From contig CAVSLJ010000004.1 of NCBI GenBank assembly GCA_963728875.1, positions 62,001 to 126,000 of the forward strand: 64,000 nucleotides of DNA, read 5' to 3'. The notes under the pieces are model-generated. The model had not been told where the DNA came from. It searched no databases and saw nothing but the letters and a program-made list of their open reading frames with translations. How positions within the stretch are numbered: the stretch's first letter is position 1; each line of letters begins with the position of its first letter. This stretch comes from DASUPK01 sp963728875. Its GTDB lineage: Bacteria > Actinomycetota > Thermoleophilia > Solirubrobacterales > 70-9. This document shows positions 16,765-25,583 of this stretch, in pieces. A program made the position numbers and the translations under genes.

Positions 16765-18161
16765 GAGTCTTCTCCCTCGCTCGATTCCTTGTCCTTCTTC
16801 GCCGCGTAGCCCTCGACGTTCTTCTGGTCTGCCCTTGAGATTCCCAACGCACCGGGGGGAATGTCCTCGGTGATCACCGACCCGGCTCCAGTGTATGCGT
16901 CGTCGCCGACTTCTACGGGAGCGATGAAGGTGGTGTCAACCCCGGTGTGAACGTTCTTCCCGATCTTGGTGCGATTTTTGTTGCGCCCGTCGTAGTTGGC
17001 GGTCACGGTGCTGGCCCCGAGGTTGGTCCCCTCCCCCACCTCGGCGTCGCCGATGTAGGACAGGTGGGGGACCTTCGCGCCCGGCCCGATCTCCGAGTTC
17101 TTGATCTCGACGAAGCTGCCCGCCTTGGCTCCCTCGCCGACCTTGGCGTCCGGGCGCAGGTAGGTGAAGGGCCCTACCTTGGCCTCGTCCCCCACCGAGC
17201 ATGCGGTCAGATGGGAGTGGACGATGGTGGCGCCCTCTCCCACGCGGGAGTCGACGAGCGTGGTCATCGGGCCCACGGTGCTCCCCGACCCGATCTCGGT
17301 GCGGCCACGCAGCGCCGTGCCGGGAAGGATTGTCGTATCCGGCTCGATCCGGACATCGGCGTCGATCCAGGTCGCCGCCGGGTCCTCGATCGTCACGCCC
17401 GCCTTCATATGGGCCAGGTTGATTCTCCGGCGCGCCTCCTCGGCGACGCGGGCGAGGTCGGCGCGGTCATTGATGCCCAGGTTGACGGCCGGGTCACCAA
17501 CCAGGTGCGCGACCACCCTGCCGCCGCCCTCGCGGATCAGCGGCAGCACGTCCGGCAGGTAGTACTCGCCCTGGGCGTTGTCGTTGGTCAGGCCGTCAAG
17601 GGCCTCGGCGAGCTTCGTTCCCGAGAAGGCGTAGGTGCCGGCGTTCACCTCCTTCAGCTCGAGCTCCGCCGGCGAGGCGTCGCCCGGCTTCTTGGCCTCC
17701 ACGATCTTCTCGACCTCGCCGTCGCCCGTGCGGATCACGCGGCCGAAGGTCCCGGGATCCTCGAGCTCGGTGGTCATCAACGTCGCGGCGGCTCCGCCAT
17801 CGGCGTGGGCCGCGAGCAGGCCCTCGATCTCGGCGGCGCTCAACAGGGGCGTGTCGCCGGAGAGCACGAGGACGGTGTCCGCGTCACGGACGACGTCGGC
17901 CGCGGCGCGCAGCGCCCCACCGGTGCCGTCGGCCTTCGGCTGAACGATCGTCTCCGTCCCATCGGGCAGGACCGATGAGAGATCGAGGTCCGGCGAGACG
18001 ATCACGCAGATCCGCTCAGCGCCCGCCTGGCGGGCGGCGATCAGCGGCCAGGCGATCATCGGTCGCCCGCAGACCTCGTGCAGGACCTTGGGCACGTCCG
18101 ACCGCATCCGCGTGCCCTGCCCGGCGGCCATGATCAGGGCCGTGGTGGCGGGGGGATTCAC
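16761..18161 (-). CDS. glmU: Bifunctional UDP-GlcNAc pyrophosphorylase / GlcN-1-P N-acetyltransferase
   Basis: The 466-residue protein makes UDP-N-acetylglucosamine for peptidoglycan in two steps. The N-terminal uridyltransferase domain starts LIMAAGQGTRMRSDVPKVLH (nucleotide-binding G-x-G-T-R-M). The C-terminal half is a left-handed beta-helix acetyltransferase with hexapeptide repeats, including VGPFTYLRPDAKVGEGAKAG and FVEIKNSEIGPGAKVPHLSY. Length and domain order are normal. It leads the glmU-prs pair. Confidence 0.97.
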   Translation of the reverse strand: MNPPATTALIMAAGQGTRMRSDVPKVLHEVCGRPMIAWPLIAARQAGAERICVIVSPDLDLSSVLPDGTETIVQPKADGTGGALRAAADVVRDADTVLVLSGDTPLLSAAEIEGLLAAHADGGAAATLMTTELEDPGTFGRVIRTGDGEVEKIVEAKKPGDASPAELELKEVNAGTYAFSGTKLAEALDGLTNDNAQGEYYLPDVLPLIREGGGRVVAHLVGDPAVNLGINDRADLARVAEEARRRINLAHMKAGVTIEDPAATWIDADVRIEPDTTILPGTALRGRTEIGSGSTVGPMTTLVDSRVGEGATIVHSHLTACSVGDEAKVGPFTYLRPDAKVGEGAKAGSFVEIKNSEIGPGAKVPHLSYIGDAEVGEGTNLGASTVTANYDGRNKNRTKIGKNVHTGVDTTFIAPVEVGDDAYTGAGSVITEDIPPGALGISRADQKNVEGYAAKKDKESSEGEDS

Positions 18162-18224
18162 AGCGGAATCGTAGTTGCAGGGGGCCGATCGGCACGGTCC
18201 TGCCCGACCGCTGGGCGACGCGCG

Positions 18225-18881
18225 TCAGCCGGCTGCGGAAGCCCCCTCGGCCTCTCGCGCCTCAAAGGCGGCACGCACCAGCTCGACGATCTCGGGAGGC
18301 GCCTTCTCGGGGGCGCCTGCGTCGTGCGGTGGCTGCGGGTCGTACTCGATCCCGAGCTGCACGGCCTGCGCAACCTCCGGACCGTTGATCCTGGTGACCA
18401 GGTGAAGGGCCATGTCGATCCCCGACGAGACTCCGGCGGCCGTCACGATCTTGCCGTGCTCGACGATCCGGTCGGGGACGGGCACCGCCCCCAACTCGGC
18501 GAGCACGTCGCGCGCCAGCCAGTGCGTGGTCGCAGGAGCGCCGTCGAGGAGGCCCGCGGCCGCGAGCAGAAGCGATCCGGTGCAGACCGAAGTCGTCCAG
18601 GTGCTCGTCTCGTGCACGCCGCGGATCCATTCGTGCAGTGGCTCGTGCTCGAGCAGCATCCGGTTGCCGAAGCCTCCGGGCACGACCACGATGTCCGGGC
18701 TCGTCACCTCATCTAGCGAGGCGCCGGCCACAATGGAGAGCGTGTCTGACTCGTTGCGGACCGGGCCGGCCTCCTCCGCGACGAAGATGGCCTCGTTGCC
18801 CGGGACGGAATTGAAGACGTCATGCGGGCCGGTGATGTCGAGGGCCGTGAAGCGGTCATAGAGCAGGTAGGCGATCTGCAT
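18225..18881 (-). CDS. DJ-1/PfpI family protein, isocyanide hydratase-like
   Basis: The 218-residue product has the DJ-1/PfpI glutaminase-like fold, with the nucleophile elbow TSVCTGSLLLAAAGLLDG (Cys near residue 98), a conserved early acidic residue and the THW segment typical of cyclohexyl-isocyanide hydratases (InhA). A hydratase role is suggested by similarity only. A clear ribosome-binding sequence, GAGAGGAGAA, precedes ATG 18881 and overlaps the 3' end of the upstream GlxA-type regulator, so the two probably form an operon. Confidence 0.85.
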   Translation of the reverse strand: MQIAYLLYDRFTALDITGPHDVFNSVPGNEAIFVAEEAGPVRNESDTLSIVAGASLDEVTSPDIVVVPGGFGNRMLLEHEPLHEWIRGVHETSTWTTSVCTGSLLLAAAGLLDGAPATTHWLARDVLAELGAVPVPDRIVEHGKIVTAAGVSSGIDMALHLVTRINGPEVAQAVQLGIEYDPQPPHDAGAPEKAPPEIVELVRAAFEAREAEGASAAG

Positions 18882-18893
18882 CGGGTTCTCCTC

Positions 18894-19895
18894 TCAGGTC
18901 CGTGCGGACATGGGTTCGTTGACTGTGCGGAAGCGCCCGCGGTAGGCGGCGGGCGCGACGCCGACTCGGCGGGAGAAGGCACGGCGCATCGTCTCGGGGG
19001 TGCCGAAGCCGCAGCGGGCCGAGACGAGCTCGACCGGGTCCGAGCTCTCCTCGAGCAGCTGCCGCGCGCGCTCCACCCGGAGCTCCTCGACGTAGGCGGC
19101 CGGGGTCATGCCGGTCTCCCGCCGGAAGAAGCGGGCGAAGTTGCGCGGGCTCATCGCCGCGCGCTCGGCCAGAGCCTCGACGCGCAGGTCGGCGTCCAGG
19201 TTGTCGGCGATCCAGGACTGGAGCTCCCGCAGCGGCCGGCGCTCGGCGAGCTGGGCCGAGAGGTGAGTGCTGAACTGGGCCTGGCCGCCGGGCCGCTGGA
19301 GGAAGAGGACCAGCCAGCGGGCGATCTCGAGGGCGATCTCGCGACCGAGGTCCTCCTCCACCAGCGCCAGCGAGAGGTCCATGCCGGAGGTGACGCCGGC
19401 GGAGGTCCAGACGTTGCCGTCGCGGACGAAGATGGGATTGGGGTCGACGGTGAGCTCCGGGTGGCGGCGGGCGAGCTCGCCGGTCGAGGCCCAGTGGGTC
19501 GTGCAGGTCCGGCCCTCGAGCAGACCGGCGCGGGCCAGCAGGAACGCTCCGGAGCAGACCGAGGTGACCCGCCGAGACCGGCGGGCGGCGCTTCGGATCC
19601 AGCGGATCAGGGAGGCGTCGTTCTCGGCCTTGGCGACGCCGAAGCCGCCCGCGACCACGAGGGTGTCGATCGGCCCCCGGCAGCGTGCGGTGGTCGTCTT
19701 CGGCACGATCCCGTAGCCGCTCGACCGGACCGTGATGGGCTCGGGCTCCCTGGCCACGACCTCGACGGTGTAGGCGTGTCCCTCGGCCAGGGCATCCGCG
19801 CCGGCGAACACCTCGGCCGGCCCGATCACGTCGAGCGGCTGCACCCCCGGGAAGGCGAGGATGACGATCCGCCGAGGAGTCTTGGCCGCGTCCAC
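18894..19895 (-). CDS. GlxA-family transcriptional regulator (DJ-1/PfpI domain plus AraC helix-turn-helix)
   Basis: From GTG 19895 the product is 333 residues, normal for the family. The N-terminal domain (RRIVILAFPGVQPLDVIGPAEVF ... TSVCSGAFLLARAGLLEGR) is a DJ-1/PfpI fold. The C-terminal domain has two helix-turn-helix motifs of AraC type: LAERAAMSPRNFARFFRRETG and LVSARCGFGTPETMRRAFSRR. Such proteins sense small metabolites and activate adjacent genes. It lies directly upstream of a PfpI enzyme gene with which it overlaps the ribosome-binding site. The open frame upstream of the GTG runs into the tRNA region and is not coding. Confidence 0.9.
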   Translation of the reverse strand: MDAAKTPRRIVILAFPGVQPLDVIGPAEVFAGADALAEGHAYTVEVVAREPEPITVRSSGYGIVPKTTTARCRGPIDTLVVAGGFGVAKAENDASLIRWIRSAARRSRRVTSVCSGAFLLARAGLLEGRTCTTHWASTGELARRHPELTVDPNPIFVRDGNVWTSAGVTSGMDLSLALVEEDLGREIALEIARWLVLFLQRPGGQAQFSTHLSAQLAERRPLRELQSWIADNLDADLRVEALAERAAMSPRNFARFFRRETGMTPAAYVEELRVERARQLLEESSDPVELVSARCGFGTPETMRRAFSRRVGVAPAAYRGRFRTVNEPMSART

Positions 19896-19998
19896 GGGCG
19901 AATCATGGCCGTATCCGCGTCTGTCCGCAATGCCCAATAGCGGGCGATTTCTGCCACCCGCCCGTCCCCCGGGGCCCGACCTAGACTGGAGTCCGCGT

Positions 19999-20071
19999 TC
20001 CGGGGTGGTGTACCTGGCCAGCACGCCTGGTTTTGGTCCAGGAAGAGGGGGTTCGAATCCTCCCCCCGGAA
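19999..20071 (+). tRNA. tRNA-Gln (anticodon TTG)
   Basis: A complete cloverleaf can be drawn. The acceptor TCCGGGG (19999-20005) pairs with CCCCGGA (20064-20070), with discriminator A at 20071. The D stem is GTGT/GCAC. The anticodon stem CCTGG/CCAGG carries the loop TTTTGGT, giving anticodon TTG (20033-20035). The T stem GGGGG/CCTCC carries loop TTCGAAT. CCA is not encoded. A TAGACT at 19982-19987 is a plausible -10 box. A terminator follows immediately. Confidence 0.93.
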
Positions 20072-20073
20072 CT

Positions 20074-20095
20074 CCGCTCCTCGGAGCGGTTTTGT
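20074..20095 (+). terminator. Intrinsic terminator of tRNA-Gln
   Basis: CCGCTC and GAGCGG form a stem closed by a CTCG tetraloop, followed by TTTTGT, three bases after the tRNA 3' end. This is the clearest classic rho-independent terminator in the window. Confidence 0.85.
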
Positions 20096-20154
20096 GATCC
20101 GAGCGACGCTCGAAGTCGCAGTAGACGTACCGCCCCGACCCTGGAGAGAAGAGC

Positions 20155-20613
20155 ATGGCCAAGGAGTACGTGTTCCTGGACGAGTGGGACGTCGACGCCC
20201 CGCAAGAGAAGATCTTCGAGGCGCTCGCGGATGCCCGCACCTATCCCGAGTGGTGGAAGCCGGTCTACATCGAGGTCGAGGGCGATGAGCCGCCCGGCCA
20301 GGGCGTCACGACCAAACAGCACTTCAAGGGCAAGCTCCCCTACACGCTCCGGACCACCTCGAAGATCGTCGTCTTCGATCCGCCGACCCACTTCCAGGTC
20401 GAGGTGGTCGGCGACCTGACCGGCACCGGCAAGTGGACGCTGGCACCGAACGGCGACGGCAGGATCCACGTCCGCTTCGACTGGATCGTCCACGCCGACC
20501 GTCCCTTCCTGCGCTACCTGACGCCGATCATGCGGCCGATCTTCCGCTGGAACCACAACTGGTCGGCGGCCCGAGCCAAGGATGGTCTCGAGCCCTACGC
20601 GCGAGCCAAATAG
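20155..20613 (+). CDS. SRPBCC family protein (polyketide cyclase/START-like)
   Basis: The 152-residue protein has the SRPBCC/START-like helix-grip pattern: EYVFLDEWDVDAPQEKIFEALADARTYPEW opens the fold, and a long C-terminal helix (IFRWNHNWSAARAKDGLEPYA) lines the ligand pocket. Members bind lipids or aromatic compounds or act as cyclases; the ligand cannot be told. A GGAGAGAAG ribosome-binding sequence precedes ATG 20155. The GH15 gene follows 13 bases later on the same strand. Confidence 0.85.
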   Translation: MAKEYVFLDEWDVDAPQEKIFEALADARTYPEWWKPVYIEVEGDEPPGQGVTTKQHFKGKLPYTLRTTSKIVVFDPPTHFQVEVVGDLTGTGKWTLAPNGDGRIHVRFDWIVHADRPFLRYLTPIMRPIFRWNHNWSAARAKDGLEPYARAK

Positions 20614-20626
20614 TCTCCCGGGGCCC

Positions 20627-22543
20627 ATGGCCCCGATGTCCCGCTTCCCGCGCATCTCGTCGTACGGCTTCCTCTCGGACTGCCACACCGGCGCTCTCGT
20701 CTCTCCCGAGGGCGCGATCGAGTGGCTCTGCCTCCCCCGCTTCGACTCCGAGAGCGTCTTCGGCTCGCTGCTCGATCGCAGCGCCGGCTTCTGGCGCGTC
20801 GGCCCGCCCGGGCTGATCGCTCCGGTCAGCCGCCGCTATGTCCCGGGCACGAACGTCCTCGAGACGACCTGGATGACGGGATCCGGCTGGGTGGTCATCC
20901 GCGACGGGCTCACGCTCGGGGACTGGCGCCAGGACAACGACTTCGAGCCGCACCGGCGACCGCCGCCCGATGACGAGGCCGAGCACGTCCTGATCCGGCA
21001 GATCGAGTGCCTCCAGGGCGAGGTCGACATCGAGATGATCTGCCAGCCGGCCTTCGACTACGGGGCGACACGGCTCGACTGGCAGCGGCGCGGGGATGGC
21101 GGGACCGACGCCGAGGTCACCCACAAGGACATCCACCTGATCCTGACGGGGGACCTGCCCATCGGGGTCGACGGCACCGACGCGCGCGCCCGCCACCGGA
21201 TGAGGGCGGGTGAGATCCGCTTCAGCGCGATCAGCTGGGGCCCCTCGCCGGTCCCACCGACCGCTGCCGAGGAGTGCGAGCAGCGCCTCCAGCGCACGAT
21301 CGACTACTGGCGCCGCTGGCTCGAGGGCGGCAGCTTCCCGGACCACATGTGGCGCGACTACCTGCAGCGCTCGGCTCTCGTCCTGAAGGGTCTGAGCTAC
21401 GCGCCGACCGGCGCGATGATCGCCGCCCTCACCACCTCACTGCCCGAGACGCCCGGCGGCGAGCGCAACTGGGACTACCGCTACACCTGGATCCGGGACG
21501 CCACCTTCACCCTCTGGGCACTGCACACGCTGTCGCTCGACTACGAGGCGACGGACTTCATGGGCTGGCTGGCGGACGTCTACCGCCAGAATCTGGAGGA
21601 CGGCCATCCGGGCCTGCAGATCATGTACGGGATCGACGGCAAGAGGGACCTGACCGAGACGACCCTCGACCACCTCGGAGGCTACGAGGGCGCCAAGCCG
21701 GTTCGCATCGGGAACGGCGCATACGACCAGCGCCAGAACGACGTCTACGGCGCGCTGCTCGACTCCGTCTACATCCACGCCAAGGTCCAGGACCACCTCC
21801 CGCACGAGCTCTGGGAGGCCCTCTGCCGCCAGGTCGAGTCCGCGATCGCGGTCTGGGAGAAGCCCGACCAGGGGATCTGGGAAGCCCGCGGAGACCCCAA
21901 GCACTACGTCTCCTCCAAGCTGATGTGCTGGGTCGCGCTCGATCGCGGCTGCCGGCTCGCCGACCGGATCGGCGACGAGGACCGGCTCGCGCGCTGGAGC
22001 GAAGTCGCGAAGCAGATCCGCGAGGACATACTCGACAGGGGCGTCTCCGACCGCGGGGTCTTTCGCCAGCACTACGAGACCGACGCCCTCGATGCCTCGA
22101 CCCTGCTCGTCCCCTTGGTCCGCTTCCTGCCGCCGGACGACGAGCGGGTGATCAACACCGTCAAGGCGATCGACGAGGAGCTGACCGAGAATGGGCTCGT
22201 CCTCCGCTACCGGGTCGGGCAGACCGACGACGGCCTGCACGGCGAGGAGGCGAGCTTCCTGATTTGCTCGTTCTGGCTGGTCTCGGCTTTGTCCGAGATC
22301 GGAGAGCGCCAGCGGGCCCGCGAGATGTGCGAGAAGCTGCTCTCCATGGCGGGGCCGCTCGGCCTCTACGCGGAGGAGCTCGACGCCAAGACCGGCCGTC
22401 ACTGGGGGAACTTCCCGCAGGCGTTCACGCATCTCGCCCTGATCAACGCCGTCAGCCACGTGATCTCCGACGACCGCGCGACCGGGGACCGTGAGGTCAC
22501 GGCCGTCCTCAGCGAGATGATCTCCCAGCAGACGGGTAGTTAG
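20627..22543 (+). CDS. Glycoside hydrolase family 15 protein (glucoamylase/trehalase-like)
   Basis: The 638-residue product has the two parts of bacterial GH15 enzymes: an N-terminal beta-sandwich (YGFLSDCHTGALVSPEGAIE, WLCLPRFDSESVFGSLLD) and an (alpha/alpha)6 barrel. The general-acid region is NWDYRYTWIRDATFTLWAL and the general-base Glu is probably in GLHGEEASFLICSFW. Actinobacterial members of this type include acid trehalases and glucoamylases, so the substrate is an alpha-glucan or trehalose. No signal peptide is present, so it acts in the cytoplasm. I use ATG 20627; ATG 20636 is possible. It shares a TTAG stop overlap with the convergent PucR gene. Confidence 0.92.
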   Translation: MAPMSRFPRISSYGFLSDCHTGALVSPEGAIEWLCLPRFDSESVFGSLLDRSAGFWRVGPPGLIAPVSRRYVPGTNVLETTWMTGSGWVVIRDGLTLGDWRQDNDFEPHRRPPPDDEAEHVLIRQIECLQGEVDIEMICQPAFDYGATRLDWQRRGDGGTDAEVTHKDIHLILTGDLPIGVDGTDARARHRMRAGEIRFSAISWGPSPVPPTAAEECEQRLQRTIDYWRRWLEGGSFPDHMWRDYLQRSALVLKGLSYAPTGAMIAALTTSLPETPGGERNWDYRYTWIRDATFTLWALHTLSLDYEATDFMGWLADVYRQNLEDGHPGLQIMYGIDGKRDLTETTLDHLGGYEGAKPVRIGNGAYDQRQNDVYGALLDSVYIHAKVQDHLPHELWEALCRQVESAIAVWEKPDQGIWEARGDPKHYVSSKLMCWVALDRGCRLADRIGDEDRLARWSEVAKQIREDILDRGVSDRGVFRQHYETDALDASTLLVPLVRFLPPDDERVINTVKAIDEELTENGLVLRYRVGQTDDGLHGEEASFLICSFWLVSALSEIGERQRAREMCEKLLSMAGPLGLYAEELDAKTGRHWGNFPQAFTHLALINAVSHVISDDRATGDREVTAVLSEMISQQTGS

Positions 22544-23754
22544 TCCGCTTCAGCCGGAGGCACCCGCCCACCCTCGGTGCCCGGCTCGCCCGCCGGCCCG
22601 GTCGGCGAGTGGATGCCAAGCACCCTCATCGCCTTCAGCCCGAGCCCGAGCTTCTCCCGCCCCTCGGTGGAGGTGACGTCGTGCCCGCAGAGCTCGCGGG
22701 CGCGCTCCAGCCGGTAGCGGATGGTGTGGCGGTGCGTGTAGAGCTGCTGGGCGGTGGCCGCGACGTTCCCGTCGTTCTCGAGATAGGTCTCCACCGTCGT
22801 GACCAGGTCGGTCTCGTACTGCTCGTCGTAGGCGACCAGAGGCTCAACGGTCTCCGAGTAGAAGCGCTCGAGCTCGGCCGGGTCCTCGCTCATCGCCGGG
22901 AGCAGGAGCCGGTACGCGCCCGTGTGCTCGAAGGCGAGCACGCGAGCTCCCTCGGCCTCTCCGACGTTGGCCGCCAACAGGGCCTCCTGTCCCGCGCGGT
23001 AGAGGTCCACCGGGTCCAGGGCGACCCGGCTCCGCGAGACGCCGACCGTGAAGCCGCTGAGGCCAGCCTCGAGCTCGTTGGCAAGCGCGTCCGAGGCGCG
23101 CGCCAGCTTCTCCTCGCCGTCCGCCGGGACGACCGCGATCACCTCGGCGCCCTCGGCCTCCTGGTTCCCCTCCGCGCCGAGCGCGCCGGGGCTGATTGCG
23201 CGAACGGCGCGCAGCGCGATGGCAAGCACCCGTGAGCGCCATTCGCCGGTCTGCGCCACGTGGGGCACCGCGCGGGCGATCAGGACGCCGGCGCCGCCGG
23301 CCAGGTCGGTGCCCAGCTCCGCGGCCCGGGCCTCGATGTCGCCGCGGTCCGTGATCTTGCGGGCCAGCAGGGCCGCGACGAAGTCCGCCGCGGCCTCGTC
23401 CGTGGCCCATTCGGGCGAGCGGGAGCGCTCGAGCTCGAGTCCGACAAGCGTCGCGACCATTCGCAGCAGGGCGGCGTCGGGCGCGTCCTCTCCGCGCGGG
23501 CGCCAGCGCAGCTCCCCGACGGAGCTGTCCGCGACGCGCAGGTCGACGGTCTCGACGGCGTCGCCGCCGGCGAGCAGCTTCCTCTCCTCGTCCGGCGACG
23601 CGGCCGCCACGGCGAGCACGTTGCTCGTGCGGTCGATCAGCGCAACGCTGGCGTCGAGGGCTCGGCCCGCGGCTCGGGCAACGGCCGGCATCCCGGCACC
23701 GGCCTCGATCGCCGCCGAGAGCTCCTCGAGGCTGCCGGGGTCGGCATGGCGCAT
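22540..23754 (-). CDS. PucR/CdaR-type transcriptional regulator
   Basis: About 404 residues. The N-terminal part (AVARAAGRALDASVALIDRTSNVLAVAA) is a GAF-like sensor, the middle is GGDEF-like as in CdaR regulators (VGVSRSRVALDPVDLYRAGQEALLAA), and the C-terminus is the PucR helix-turn-helix: ENDGNVAATAQQLYTHRHTI then RYRLERARELCG. Such regulators respond to metabolites in purine, sugar-acid or amine catabolism. The frame is open up to 23778, but those eight codons lie in repeat copy D, so I place the start at ATG 23754, immediately past the repeat edge. Confidence 0.88.
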   Translation of the reverse strand: MRHADPGSLEELSAAIEAGAGMPAVARAAGRALDASVALIDRTSNVLAVAAASPDEERKLLAGGDAVETVDLRVADSSVGELRWRPRGEDAPDAALLRMVATLVGLELERSRSPEWATDEAAADFVAALLARKITDRGDIEARAAELGTDLAGGAGVLIARAVPHVAQTGEWRSRVLAIALRAVRAISPGALGAEGNQEAEGAEVIAVVPADGEEKLARASDALANELEAGLSGFTVGVSRSRVALDPVDLYRAGQEALLAANVGEAEGARVLAFEHTGAYRLLLPAMSEDPAELERFYSETVEPLVAYDEQYETDLVTTVETYLENDGNVAATAQQLYTHRHTIRYRLERARELCGHDVTSTEGREKLGLGLKAMRVLGIHSPTGPAGEPGTEGGRVPPAEAD

Positions 23755-23847
23755 GCGGTGACCAGGCCGCCCCATCATGAGCGAAGGGCGTAGCCCCGAG
23801 CGGTTATGCCGGGCGGCCGCTTGTCACCGCGACTTGATGGCGAAGCC
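23755..23847 (-). repeat. Interspersed structured repeat, copy D
   Basis: One of four related elements. On the minus strand it opens with the invariant GGCTTCGCCATCAAGTC, followed by the outer stem GCGGTGAC, which pairs perfectly with GTCACCGC at the other end. The inner stem is GGCCGCCC/GGGCGGCC, with a small internal GGGC-TAC-GCCC hairpin. It fills the gap between the PucR gene start (23754) and the stop of the small membrane protein (23849). Confidence 0.85.
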
Positions 23848-23848
23848 G

Positions 23849-24112
23849 TCAAAACCATGTTGAGACCTTGTCCCAGTTCAGGAAGATCACGACGCCGATC
23901 ACCAGGCCGACGAGGACGAGCGCGGCCAGCACGAAGAGGGAGAGGAAGCCGGCGACGATCTTCTCCCAGGCGCGCCCGTAGGAGCCCAGCGCAGGCGCCA
24001 GGATCAGCCCGACGAATACGGACAGGGAGACCAGCCCGGCGGCTGCGAAGAGGTAGTACTCAGTGCCCAGCGCCAGCACCGGCGCCAGGATCGAGTTGAG
24101 GGGCCCGTTCAT
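23849..24112 (-). CDS. Small two-helix membrane protein of unknown function
   Basis: The 87-residue product is almost entirely membrane: one segment at about residues 20-42 (YLFAAAGLVSLSVFVGLILAP) and one at about 55-79 (GFLSLFVLAALVLVGLVIGV). They are joined by a short loop, and a WDKVSTWF tail follows. No family is recognised. Its start lies 53 bases inside the 3' end of the DedA-PAP2 gene, which suggests translational coupling and a shared membrane role. Its TGA stop abuts repeat copy D. Confidence 0.7.
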   Translation of the reverse strand: MNGPLNSILAPVLALGTEYYLFAAAGLVSLSVFVGLILAPALGSYGRAWEKIVAGFLSLFVLAALVLVGLVIGVVIFLNWDKVSTWF

Positions 24113-25583
24113 GACGCCGAGGATTGTGGCGGATGTAGGACGTGATCAGCGCCACGATCGCCGCCGCGGAGAAACAGGAGAGTCCCAGCGCCCATCCGGA
24201 GGTCACGTCGCTCATCCAGTGGACCCGCAGGTAGACGCGTGTGAGCCCCACGAGCGCGGCCACCACGGTCCCCGCCCCGATCACCAGGCTCCGCTTGGTG
24301 ATGCCGGGAACGAGCCTCAGCGCGAGCGTGACCGCCAGCCAGACATACAGGGTCGAGTATGCGGCGTGGCCGCTCGGAAACGACGAGCCCGACGCCGAGA
24401 CGAGCGGATCCGGTGGGCGAGGCCGGTCGGTCCAGACCTTGATTCCATGGACCAGCAGGATCGTCATCAGCATGCCCGCCACCAGGACCCAGAACTCCAT
24501 CCAGCGCCGCGACGCGGCCAGGGCCACGGCCGCCAGCGCGGCGAACGGCCAGGTCACCCAGCCCGAGCCCAGATGGGTGAGCCCCTTGGCGGCGCTGGTG
24601 AGCCAGGAGGCCTGCAGGTCGTTGGCGACGTTGAGCGCCGTCTGATCGCCGGGCGTCGGCCCGGGGTCGCCTGAGATCACCGCCCAATAGGCGATCAGCA
24701 CGAACAGGCCGACCGAGAGCGCGGCGAGCAGCGTGGTCAGCTCGAGCCCGAGGCCACCCGGGGTCAGGCGCCGGCCGAGAAAGGCGAACTGGGGCTGCAG
24801 CCGGCGCCCGAGCGCCAGGAGCGGCCGGAGCGCGCGGCGCTTCTCCATCTCGGCCACGATCTTCCCCCGGTTCTCGGGGTCGCGAAGAAAGCGGAAGGCG
24901 AGAAACAGCCCCAACCCCACCCCGATCGCGATCCCGAAGACGACCAGTCCCTGACCGACGACCGCGGTCACCTTGTCGAGGCTCTGCGCGAAGAAGTAGC
25001 CGGCGAGGATCAGGCCGGTCGACCACAGGCCGGTGCCGAGGATGCTGAACGGCGCGAAGTTCCGGTACGGCAACTTGCTGCTGCCGGCGATGAACGGGGC
25101 GAGCGCCCTCACCAGGCCGATGAACCTGCCGATCAGGATCGTTCGTCCGCCGTAGCGGGCGAAGTAGCCCTCCACCTGCTTCAGGCGCTCGTCGGTGATC
25201 CTGAACCGCCGGCCGTGCTTGACGAGGAACCCCCGGCCCAGCCTGGCACCGAGCATGAAGCTGACCGAGTCACCGGCGAACGCGCACGCCCAGGTGATCG
25301 CCAGGATGGCCGGCAGCGAGATGTCCCCCTGCCCGGCCACGGCGCCGCCCAACATCACGGTGAACTCACCGGGCGCGATCAACCCGACGAAAGCTCCGGT
25401 CTCGAGGAACGCGAGCGCGCCGACCAGCAGATAGGTCCACGCACCGAGCCCCTGGGAGAGGTCCTGGATCGCATTCTCGAGATCGATGTGCGGCAGGTCA
25501 CCGCGGAACATGAAGAACGCGACGATCGCCGCAGCGAGGAGGCCACGGCGGATCCATTTCCAGGAGATGCGGGATTCGCTCAC
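24060..25583 (-). CDS. DedA-PAP2 fusion membrane protein
   Basis: The 507-residue protein joins two membrane domains. Residues 1-235 are a DedA/SNARE-associated domain (GALAFLETGAFVGLIAPGE, and GRFIGLVRALAPFIAGSS). Residues 270-480 form a PAP2 lipid phosphatase with all three phosphatase motifs: KVWTDRPRPPDP, FPSGHAAYS and RVYLRVHWMSD. DedA proteins transport or flip lipid carriers, and PAP2 enzymes dephosphorylate undecaprenyl or phosphatidyl phosphates, so recycling of a lipid carrier is a reasonable inference. The GTG start overlaps the ispE stop (GTGA), fitting isoprenoid supply. Confidence 0.9.
   Translation of the reverse strand: MSESRISWKWIRRGLLAAAIVAFFMFRGDLPHIDLENAIQDLSQGLGAWTYLLVGALAFLETGAFVGLIAPGEFTVMLGGAVAGQGDISLPAILAITWACAFAGDSVSFMLGARLGRGFLVKHGRRFRITDERLKQVEGYFARYGGRTILIGRFIGLVRALAPFIAGSSKLPYRNFAPFSILGTGLWSTGLILAGYFFAQSLDKVTAVVGQGLVVFGIAIGVGLGLFLAFRFLRDPENRGKIVAEMEKRRALRPLLALGRRLQPQFAFLGRRLTPGGLGLELTTLLAALSVGLFVLIAYWAVISGDPGPTPGDQTALNVANDLQASWLTSAAKGLTHLGSGWVTWPFAALAAVALAASRRWMEFWVLVAGMLMTILLVHGIKVWTDRPRPPDPLVSASGSSFPSGHAAYSTLYVWLAVTLALRLVPGITKRSLVIGAGTVVAALVGLTRVYLRVHWMSDVTSGWALGLSCFSAAAIVALITSYIRHNPRRHERAPQLDPGAGAGAGH

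Noticed and set aside
18894..20240. Extended GlxA regulator start reaching 20240
   Set aside because: The extension passes through tRNA-Gln and its terminator.
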